Below, one piece after another: positions 57,759 to 64,000 of a DNA stretch of 64,000 bases. The DNA is from Rhodobacterales bacterium HKCCE2091. GTDB lineage: Bacteria; Pseudomonadota; Alphaproteobacteria; Rhodobacterales; Rhodobacteraceae. The stretch lies in NCBI GenBank assembly GCA_015689685.1, contig WVSL01000015.1:1-64000 (forward strand), given 5' to 3'. The notes beneath the pieces are model-generated. The model saw nothing but the letters and a program-made list of their open reading frames with translations, was not told where the DNA came from and searched no databases. Position numbers and translations under genes: made by a program. How positions within the stretch are numbered: position 1 is the first letter of the stretch; every line of letters begins with the position of its first letter.

Positions 57759-58252
57759 GCGTCGGCGGTCGTCTGGGCGGCCTGGCGGCGCTGGATCTCG
57801 TTGCGGTAGATCGACAGGAAGTCGATGTTTTCCAGGTTCAGCGGCGGGAAGCCGCCGTCGCGGGTCACGTCATGGACGACGCGGCGGATGAACGGGAACA
57901 GCATCCGCGGGCATTCGATCATCAGGAACGGGTGAAGCTGCGCCTCGGGCACGTTCTCGACCGTGAAGACGCCCGCGTAATCGAGCTCCATCACGAAGAT
58001 CGTCTGCGGGGTTTCGTCCTTGGTCTTGCTCTCGACGTTGAGCTTCACCAGCACCTCGTACTGGGTGTCGGCGCGCTTGCGGGCGTCGAGGCCGACCTTG
58101 ACCTGGATTTCCGGCTGGCCGGTGGCCTGGATCTGCTTCTGCATCGCGATGTTCTCGAACGAGAGATCGCGGATGTACTGGCCGAGGACCTGCATCTTCG
58201 GCGGCTGAGCGGGTTGCGCCTGCGGATCGGCGGCGCCGTTCTCTTCGGCCAT
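57755..58252 (-). CDS. secB: Protein-export chaperone SecB
   Basis: 165 aa tetrameric chaperone that holds precursors unfolded and delivers them to SecA. Conserved QYIRDLSFENI, the acidic SecA-contact residues (VMELDYAGVFTVENV), ECPRMLFPFIRRVVHDVTRDGGFPPLNLENIDFLSIY. A Gln/Ala/Pro-rich N-terminal extension precedes it. It is 54 bp downstream of fxsA on the same strand and may share its transcript. Confidence 0.96.
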   Translation of the reverse strand: MAEENGAADPQAQPAQPPKMQVLGQYIRDLSFENIAMQKQIQATGQPEIQVKVGLDARKRADTQYEVLVKLNVESKTKDETPQTIFVMELDYAGVFTVENVPEAQLHPFLMIECPRMLFPFIRRVVHDVTRDGGFPPLNLENIDFLSIYRNEIQRRQAAQTTADA

Positions 58253-58306
58253 GTGGGCCTCCCTGGTTATTCTCCGGCGCGGGCTTAGCAGGAAGGGCCC
58301 GAGGCC

Positions 58307-58792
58307 TCAATGGCGCGTCCAGCCCGACGGGCCGGAGCCGCGCGGCGTATCCTCGACCTCGAAATCGCCCTCGATCACGTCGGCGCGCGGATGCTGCGGA
58401 CGACCGGCGCCGTTGGCCTGGCCGCGACCGGTCGCGAAGCTGCGCACCTCGACCCGCTTTCCAAGCTCGCGCAGTGCGAACTGGCGCACCCGCGGGATCA
58501 GCAGGAGAAACCCGACGGCATCGGTGAAGAAGCCCGGCGTCAGCAGAAGCGCGCCGGAAAACAGGATCATGGCCCCATGCGCGAGTGGTTCCGTCGGATC
58601 GGTGAGGTCGTTGAAGCTGTCGCGCAGCCGGGCCAGCGCCTGCGCGCCCTGGCTCCGCACCAGCGTCGTGCCGGCGAAGGCGGTCAGGACGACGATGGCA
58701 AGCGTCGGCCACAACCCGATCGCACCGCCCACGGTGATGAAGAGGGCGATTTCGATCAGCGGTACGACCACGAAGATCACGAACAGCCACAT
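58307..58792 (-). CDS. fxsA: FxsA-family membrane protein
   Basis: 161 aa cytoplasmic-membrane protein of the FxsA family (in E. coli, overproduction relieves F-factor exclusion of phage T7). Helices at 1-20 (LFVIFVVVPLIEIALFITVG), 26-45 (IGLWPTLAIVVLTAF) and 70-95 (GAMILFSGALLLTPGFFTDAVGFLL), with the diagnostic PGF-x-T-D-x-x-G. The C-terminal ~50 residues are a variable hydrophilic tail. Physiological role unknown. Confidence 0.92.
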   Translation of the reverse strand: MWLFVIFVVVPLIEIALFITVGGAIGLWPTLAIVVLTAFAGTTLVRSQGAQALARLRDSFNDLTDPTEPLAHGAMILFSGALLLTPGFFTDAVGFLLLIPRVRQFALRELGKRVEVRSFATGRGQANGAGRPQHPRADVIEGDFEVEDTPRGSGPSGWTRH

Positions 58793-58921
58793 GCGGCCAA
58801 TCCTCCTGTGCGCGGCGGGGCGGGTGACCGGGACGTGACACCCTGCGCGATGGACTTGTCCCCCGCCAGTCCCTACATATGAAGCAAGCCGCCGTTATTG
58901 AATGCCTGCCAAGGATACCAG

Positions 58922-59578
58922 ATGAATTCGACCCTGCTTCCGCTGCTGGTTCTCGCCGGAATCGCGATCTTCCTGATCCTCCGGCTGCGCAGCGTTCTCG
59001 GGACTCGGGAAGGGTTCGAGAAGCCCCCGGCGCAAAGCATGGGGCGCCCCGACACCCGGCGCGACTTCGACGTGATCGAGGGCGGGCCGGATCGCGACAT
59101 CACCGACCATGTCGAGGACGGCAGCGACGCCGCCAAGGCGCTCGCGGGGATGAAGATGGCCGAGCCCGGGTTCTCCGTGTCGGAATTCCTGTCCGGCGCG
59201 CGCGGCGCATACGAAATGATCCTGATGGCCTTCGAACGCGGCGACATCTCCGCGGTGCGGACGTTCCTCGCGCCCGAGGTTCTGGAAACCTTCGAGACGG
59301 TCATCGCGGAGCGCGAGGCGAAGGGTCTGCGCATCGACGCGAACTTCGTCGGCGTGCGCGAACTGGCGCTGGCCGGCGCGGAATTCGACCGCGACACCTC
59401 GGAGGCCGAGATCACCGTCCGGTTCGTCGGCGAACTGACCTCGGTGGTACGCGACAGCGACGGGGCCATCGTGGAAGGCGACCCCAACGAGGTGAAGCGT
59501 CAGCGCGAGGTCTGGACCTTCGGCCGCACGATGGGCGCGGACGATCCCAACTGGGTGCTCGTCGCCACCGACGGATGA
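58922..59578 (+). CDS. Tim44-domain protein
   Basis: 218 aa. One N-terminal membrane helix (LLPLLVLAGIAIFLIL, about residues 4-20), a charged linker, then a Tim44/TimA-like domain (about 80-218: FLSGARGAYEMILMAFERGDISAVRTFLAPEVLETF...). Alphaproteobacterial TimA is proposed to be related to the mitochondrial import adaptor Tim44. The ATG at 58922 has AAGGA with six-base spacing; the next gene mltA starts 3 bp after the stop. Divergent from fxsA-secB, which gives a protein-export context. Confidence 0.9.
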   Translation: MNSTLLPLLVLAGIAIFLILRLRSVLGTREGFEKPPAQSMGRPDTRRDFDVIEGGPDRDITDHVEDGSDAAKALAGMKMAEPGFSVSEFLSGARGAYEMILMAFERGDISAVRTFLAPEVLETFETVIAEREAKGLRIDANFVGVRELALAGAEFDRDTSEAEITVRFVGELTSVVRDSDGAIVEGDPNEVKRQREVWTFGRTMGADDPNWVLVATDG

Positions 59579-59581
59579 CCG

Positions 59582-60625
59582 ATGCGCGGCTGGCTCGTTG
59601 CCTGCGCGCTTGCGCTGACCGCGCCCGCCGAGGCGCAGACCTTGCCCCTTGACCTGCCGCCGGACCTGCCGGTTCGCCTGCTCGACTTCACCGACCTCGA
59701 AGGGTGGGCGGACGACGATCACGCCGCCGCGCTGACCGCCTTCCTGCAAACCTGCATCGACCTGCGCGACCCGGAATGGCAGTCGCTCTGCGGTGTCGCG
59801 CAGACCCAGGGGGCGGAGGGCGCCCGCGCCTTCTTCGAACTGTTCTTCCGGCCAGTCCTTGTCGGCGGCGACCGGCCCGCGCTGTTCACCGGTTATTTCG
59901 AACCCGAACTCGACGGATCGCGCACGCGGACGGGGCGGTATCGCTACCCGATCTACCGCCAGCCGCCGGAGTTGACCGGGCTCTGGCACACGCGGGCGGA
60001 GATCGAGGAACAGGGGTTGCTGGAGGGCAGGGGGCTAGAGATCGCGTGGGCCGACGACCCGGTCGAGGTGTTCTTCCTGCATATCCAGGGGTCCGGGCGG
60101 ATCCGGCTGACCGACGGAACGACGATCCGGGTGGGCTACGGCAACCGCAACGGCCACGAATACCGGTCGGTCGGGCAGGAACTCGTCCGGCGCGGCATCT
60201 ACCAGCCGCACCAGGTGTCGGCGCAGGTGATCCAGTCCTGGGTCCGCAGGCATCCGGCAGAGGGCTTGGAACTGCTGCGGCACAACCCGTCCTACGTCTT
60301 TTTCCGTGTCGTCGACGTGGACCCGGCGGCGGGGCCGCTCGGCGCGATGAACCGGTCGATCACGACGCTTCGCACCATCGCGGTCGACCCGGATTTCACC
60401 CCGCTCGGCGCGCCGGTCTGGATCGACAAGGAAGGCGAGGCGCCGCTGCACCGGCTGATGATCGCGCAGGATACCGGGTCGGCGATCCAGGGGCCGCAGC
60501 GGGCGGACGTGTTCTACGGCACCGGCGAGGATGCCGGGCGCGCCGCGGGCGCGGTGCGGGATCGCGGCCGGATGGTGGTGCTTCTGCCGATCGAACAGGC
60601 GCTCGCGCTAGTGCCCGAGGCCTGA
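59582..60625 (+). CDS. mltA: Membrane-bound lytic transglycosylase A-like protein MltA
   Basis: 347 aa peptidoglycan lytic transglycosylase. Signal peptide ending AEAQ near residue 19, then the MltA barrel (FTGYFEPELDGSRTRTGRYRYPIY; FFLHIQGSGRIRL) and the 3D domain with the catalytic aspartate region (AQDTGSAIQGPQRADVFYGTG). Unlike E. coli MltA there is no lipobox, so this form is probably soluble in the periplasm. The smr ATG overlaps its TGA by one base. Confidence 0.94.
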   Translation: MRGWLVACALALTAPAEAQTLPLDLPPDLPVRLLDFTDLEGWADDDHAAALTAFLQTCIDLRDPEWQSLCGVAQTQGAEGARAFFELFFRPVLVGGDRPALFTGYFEPELDGSRTRTGRYRYPIYRQPPELTGLWHTRAEIEEQGLLEGRGLEIAWADDPVEVFFLHIQGSGRIRLTDGTTIRVGYGNRNGHEYRSVGQELVRRGIYQPHQVSAQVIQSWVRRHPAEGLELLRHNPSYVFFRVVDVDPAAGPLGAMNRSITTLRTIAVDPDFTPLGAPVWIDKEGEAPLHRLMIAQDTGSAIQGPQRADVFYGTGEDAGRAAGAVRDRGRMVVLLPIEQALALVPEA

Positions 60626-61233
60626 TGGCGAGGCGGCGCAAGCGACTATCGGACGAGGACCGCGCGGTCTGGGAACGGGTCGCGAAAACCACCCGGCCGA
60701 TGGAGCGGGACCGCCCGGCAGTGGTCGCGCGCGAGACCCCGGATCCGCCCGAGCCATCGCGGCCGCGCGAGGCTGCCCCCGGCAATCCCGGAATCGACCC
60801 GTTCCGGATCGGTGAGGCCGCCGGGCCGAAAGGGCAGGGGCATCACCTCGCCCCGTCGGTGGTGGAGCGGATCGACAACGCGCCGGTAAAGATGCACCGG
60901 GGCACGCACCGCAGGATGGTGAAGGGCAAGATGCGGCCCGATGCGCGCATCGACCTTCACGGCATGACACTCGCCCGCGCGCACCCGCTCCTGATCCGGT
61001 TCGTGCTGGACGCGCACGCGCGCGGGGACCGCCTGTTGCTGGTCATCACCGGAAAGGGACGCGACGCGGAGGATGACGGCCCGATCCCCGTGCGCCGCGG
61101 CGTCCTGCGACACCAGGTGCCCGGCTGGCTGACCGCGCCGCCGCTCGGCTCGGTCGTGCTCGACATCCGTACCGCGCATCGCAGCCAGGGCGGGGAAGGG
61201 GCCTACTACGTCTACCTGAAGCGGGCCAAATGA
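60625..61233 (+). CDS. Smr-domain protein
   Basis: 202 aa. The N-terminal ~110 residues are basic and probably disordered (MARRRKRLSDED...). The C-terminal Smr domain has IDLHGMTLARAHPLLIRFV, the LLLVITGKGRD loop (T-G-K-G) and GEGAYYVYLKR. Smr domains act as nucleases on DNA or RNA, and bacterial small Smr proteins have been linked to ribosome rescue; the role here is not known. Converges with hslU with a 7-bp gap. Confidence 0.9.
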   Translation: MARRRKRLSDEDRAVWERVAKTTRPMERDRPAVVARETPDPPEPSRPREAAPGNPGIDPFRIGEAAGPKGQGHHLAPSVVERIDNAPVKMHRGTHRRMVKGKMRPDARIDLHGMTLARAHPLLIRFVLDAHARGDRLLLVITGKGRDAEDDGPIPVRRGVLRHQVPGWLTAPPLGSVVLDIRTAHRSQGGEGAYYVYLKRAK

Positions 61234-61240
61234 CCCGCCG

Positions 61241-62554
61241 CTACAGGACGTAACGCCCGAGATCCATGTTGCGGGACAGCTCGCCCAGGTTCGCCTCGAC
61301 GAAATCGGCGTCCACCGTCACCGACTGCCCGGACTTGTCCGGCGCGGTGAAGCTGAGTTCCTCGAACACCCGCTCGATCACGGTGTAGAGCCGCCTCGCG
61401 CCAATGTTCTCTACCGATCCGTTGACCTCCGCGGCGATCCGGGCAAGCGCCGCGATCCCGTCCTCGGTGAAGCTGACCTCGACACCCTCCGTCGCCATCA
61501 GCGCGGTGTACTGCCGCGTCAGCGCGTTGTCGGTCTCGGTCAGGATACGGACGAAGTCCTCTTCCGTCAGGGCGCGCAGTTCCACCCGGATCGGCAACCG
61601 GCCCTGGAGTTCCGGCAGCAGGTCCGACGGCTTCGCGATGTGGAATGCGCCCGACGCGATGAACAGGATATGGTCGGTCTTCACCGGCCCGTGCTTGGTG
61701 GAAACGGTCGTGCCCTCGATCAGCGGCAGCAGGTCGCGCTGCACGCCTTCGCGGCTGACATCGGCACCACGGGTTTCCGACCGCGCGGCGACCTTGTCGA
61801 TCTCGTCGATGAAGACGATGCCGTTCTGTTCGACCGCCTTCAGCGCCTCTTTCGTGACGATTTCCGTGTCGAGCAGCTTGTCGGCTTCTTCCTGTAGAAG
61901 AACATCGTAGCTCGCGGCGACGGTCATCTTCTTCCGAACCTGCCGGCCGCCGAAGGCCTTGCCGAAGATGTCGCCGATGTTCATGGCCCCGCCGCCCATC
62001 ATCGGCCCCGCGCCGCCGGGCATTTCGAGCCCCTGGAACGGGTTCGACGTGTCGGTGACGTTGAGCTCGATCACGGTGTCGTCGAGTTCGCCCGAGCGCA
62101 GCTTCTTGCGGAACATCTCGCGCGTCTGGTCGCGCGCGTTTTCGCCCGCCAGCGCCGCGATCACCCGGTCCTCGGCGGCGTCGTGGGCCTTGGCCTTCAC
62201 GTCCTCGCGCATCTGCTCGCGGATCATGATCTGCGCGGAATCCACGAGATCGCGGATGATTTGCTCCACGTCGCGGCCGACATAGCCGACCTCGGTGAAC
62301 TTGGTCGCCTCGACCTTCAGGAACGGCGCCCTGGCCAGCTTCGCGAGCCGCCGCGAGATCTCCGTCTTGCCGACGCCGGTCGGGCCGATCATTAGGATGT
62401 TCTTCGGGTAGACCTCGTCGCGCAGGTCCTCGCCAAGCTGCTTGCGCCGCCAGCGGTTCCTCAGCGCCACGGCCACCGCGCGCTTGGCGTCCTTCTGGCC
62501 GATGATGAAACGGTCGAGCTCCGAGACGATTTCTCGGGGGGTCAGGTCGGTCAT
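61241..62554 (-). CDS. hslU: ATP-dependent protease ATPase subunit HslU
   Basis: 437 aa AAA+ unfoldase of the HslUV (ClpYQ) protease. Starts [20 protein letters not shown]; Walker [10 protein letters not shown] near 60, pore loop GYVGRDVE, Walker [10 protein letters not shown], sensor GASGAFH-type [11 protein letters not shown], and C-terminal tail MDLGRYVL that docks into HslV. The ATG overlaps the stop of the upstream membrane protein gene by 4 bp. Confidence 0.97.
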   Translation of the reverse strand: MTDLTPREIVSELDRFIIGQKDAKRAVAVALRNRWRRKQLGEDLRDEVYPKNILMIGPTGVGKTEISRRLAKLARAPFLKVEATKFTEVGYVGRDVEQIIRDLVDSAQIMIREQMREDVKAKAHDAAEDRVIAALAGENARDQTREMFRKKLRSGELDDTVIELNVTDTSNPFQGLEMPGGAGPMMGGGAMNIGDIFGKAFGGRQVRKKMTVAASYDVLLQEEADKLLDTEIVTKEALKAVEQNGIVFIDEIDKVAARSETRGADVSREGVQRDLLPLIEGTTVSTKHGPVKTDHILFIASGAFHIAKPSDLLPELQGRLPIRVELRALTEEDFVRILTETDNALTRQYTALMATEGVEVSFTEDGIAALARIAAEVNGSVENIGARRLYTVIERVFEELSFTAPDKSGQSVTVDADFVEANLGELSRNMDLGRYVL

Positions 62555-63624
62555 GAAGTCTCCGTCGTCAGGGCCCAGGGCGGAAGCCGCCGCTTGCCCG
62601 GGAAGTCTGGCAGGAGATCCATCAGCCAGCGCCGAAGAACCTCCCATTTCGCGCCGAGCAGGACCAGCCCGAGCCCGAGCGCGAGGATGGCGAGAAAGCC
62701 GTTGCCTTCCAGCACCGTGAACACGACCGCCACGATGTAGCCGACGCCGGACACGAGGAAGGACCGGCGGTCGATCACCACGGCCACCACGGCGAGAAGC
62801 GCGACGAACAGCACGATGATCGCCTGCGCCGTCAGCGACCCGGTTTCGAACAGGGTCAGCGCGACGGTGTTCACGATCGCGGGGGCGGCGATGACATGAA
62901 GCCAGAACCCCGCGCGCGAGCGGAGCGACACCCGGTGCGGATCGCCCATGTCGAACCACATCGCCACGGCGAAACCGATCAGGCCGAGGATCACGGTGAT
63001 GATCGCGAAGGGCCCGCCCGCGGACAGGAGGAAGAAGTCGCGCGGATCGTCGGGCAGGGTGCCGTCGAGTGTCACGATGCCGAAGGTGGTCATGAACACC
63101 CCGAGCGCGATCAGCGCCATCGCGAACGGCACCCGGAAACAGAGGTAGTATCCCACCAGCGCGAGCGTGGTCAGCGCGGCGGCGACGGTGAAGAACTGCG
63201 GCGCCGTCGCGTCGAAGGTCCACCCGATGCCCAGCCCGATCTGCCAGATACTGAGCGCGAACATGATCACCAGCGCGATGGACGGCGCGACCATCCGGCG
63301 GGTCACGGTGAAGTAGCGCGCGAGCAACGCGACCGCGACCGCACCGACGAACCCGAACACGATGGTGCCGATGTAACCAGCGTCGGACGTGATCAGCCCG
63401 ATCCCGGTCAGCCCGGTATAGCCGGCGTAGAGGATCACGAGGCCGACGACGATGAAGATCTCGTTGAAGCCGCGGAACAGTTCGAACGGTTCGTCGAGGC
63501 CCGACAGGTGCGCCCGCGCGCCGCGCCGGTCGTCGGACAGGGTCACGATGGAGGCCGCCTGGGCCTCCGAGATCATGCCCGCCGCGACGGCGGCGCGGAT
63601 ATCGTCGCGCGTGATCTCGGTCAT
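62551..63624 (-). CDS. Multi-spanning membrane protein of unknown function between hslV and hslU
   Basis: 357 aa. About 50 hydrophilic residues ([20 protein letters not shown], similar in pattern to the N-terminus of DUF2157 proteins) precede nine or ten predicted membrane helices, for example [48 protein letters not shown], and a short basic tail (GKRRLPPW). No enzymatic motif is seen. It overlaps hslV upstream and hslU downstream by 4 bp each, so all three are translated as one unit; why a membrane protein is built into the protease operon is unknown. Confidence 0.85.
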   Translation of the reverse strand: MTEITRDDIRAAVAAGMISEAQAASIVTLSDDRRGARAHLSGLDEPFELFRGFNEIFIVVGLVILYAGYTGLTGIGLITSDAGYIGTIVFGFVGAVAVALLARYFTVTRRMVAPSIALVIMFALSIWQIGLGIGWTFDATAPQFFTVAAALTTLALVGYYLCFRVPFAMALIALGVFMTTFGIVTLDGTLPDDPRDFFLLSAGGPFAIITVILGLIGFAVAMWFDMGDPHRVSLRSRAGFWLHVIAAPAIVNTVALTLFETGSLTAQAIIVLFVALLAVVAVVIDRRSFLVSGVGYIVAVVFTVLEGNGFLAILALGLGLVLLGAKWEVLRRWLMDLLPDFPGKRRLPPWALTTETS

Positions 63625-64000
63625 CCGGAGATTTTTTCGACGGTGAGGTTGCCGTTCGTGTAGACGCAGATATCCGCCGCGATCCCCATCGCCTTGCGCG
63701 CGATGGTCTCGGCGTCCTCCGGCCCGTCGATCATCGCGCGGGCGGCGGCGAGCGCGTAGTTCCCGCCCGACCCGATGGCGGCGATGCCGTGTTCCGGTTC
63801 CAGCACGTCGCCCGCGCCGGTGATGACATAAAGTTCCGACCCGTCGGTGACAATCAGCATCGCCTCGAGCTTTTGGAGGTACTTGTCGGTGCGCCAGTCC
63901 TTCGCCAGCTCCACGGCGGCGCGCTGAAGCTGGCCGGGCGTGGCCTCCAGCTTCTTCTCAAGCCGTTCCAGGAGGGTGAAGGCGTCGGCGGTGGACCCGG
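63621..64000 (-). CDS. hslV: ATP-dependent protease peptidase subunit HslV (partial, C-terminal part)
   Basis: The last ~125 residues of HslV are in the window; the N-terminal Thr active site lies beyond the right edge. Visible family sequence: [65 protein letters not shown], and [14 protein letters not shown]. Its stop overlaps the membrane-protein start by 4 bp. Confidence 0.95.
   Translation of the reverse strand, partial: GSTADAFTLLERLEKKLEATPGQLQRAAVELAKDWRTDKYLQKLEAMLIVTDGSELYVITGAGDVLEPEHGIAAIGSGGNYALAAARAMIDGPEDAETIARKAMGIAADICVYTNGNLTVEKISG

Overview
The window is GC-rich chromosomal DNA from an alphaproteobacterium, most likely a member of the Rhodobacterales (Roseobacter/Paracoccaceae type). 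Support for this comes from the gene order (tim44-like/mltA/smr/hslU/hslV; maf-aroE-coaE-dnaQ facing secB; rho-mnmE-mnmG-rsmG-parA-parB; lptC-lptA-lptB-hpf-ptsN; an NDUFA9-like reductase near gltBD), from an MnmG that begins V/M-F-H-V-K-H because a parS site overlaps its start, and from an alphaproteobacterial RpoH promoter at dnaK. I see no insertion sequence, prophage or CRISPR array. Nearly all of the sequence is coding, with many 4-bp gene overlaps.

Left part (0-21.6 kb). A cut-off membrane-anchored alpha/beta-hydrolase-like gene diverges from serB. A minus-strand glutamate synthase operon follows, in which gltD and gltB are separated by a secreted hypothetical protein and two GFA-family zinc proteins; an 11-bp tandem repeat lies after gltD. 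Next are uppP facing an NDUFA9-like gene, then tamA-tamB, tRNA-Leu(CAG), an RNase D-like exonuclease, and the envelope/nitrogen-PTS run lptC-lptA-lptB-hpf-ptsN.

Surface-glycan block (21.6-32.9 kb). Eight minus-strand genes, mostly overlapping or a few bases apart, read cysQ > kdsB-like > GT2 > galU > GT4 > GT2-like > GT14-like > two-domain sulfotransferase. CysQ removes PAP, the by-product of PAPS-dependent sulfotransferases, so the operon looks like a self-contained pathway for a sulfated cell-surface glycan. A KpsM-like export permease without its ATPase diverges from it, followed by an SH3-domain protein and alkB. CysQ appears to use an ATT start codon.

Stress and repair block (33-47.3 kb). 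A PAS histidine kinase, dnaK-dnaJ behind a clear RpoH promoter, a cytochrome c', maeB, mutS, grpE, hrcA (probably leaderless), rph-rdgB-hemW.

Origin-proximal block (47.3-64 kb). parB, parA, rsmG, mnmG, mnmE, rho and hemJ all run leftward; maf, aroE, coaE and dnaQ run rightward. They diverge from a 427-bp non-coding stretch with an AT-rich palindrome and degenerate DnaA boxes, which I propose is oriC. Two parS sites sit 3-5 kb to its left, both inside genes. To the right lie secB, fxsA, a Tim44-domain protein, mltA, smr, hslU, a multi-spanning membrane protein and the C-terminal part of hslV at the edge. Four convergent gene pairs in the window end on a shared CTAG, with the two stop codons overlapping.
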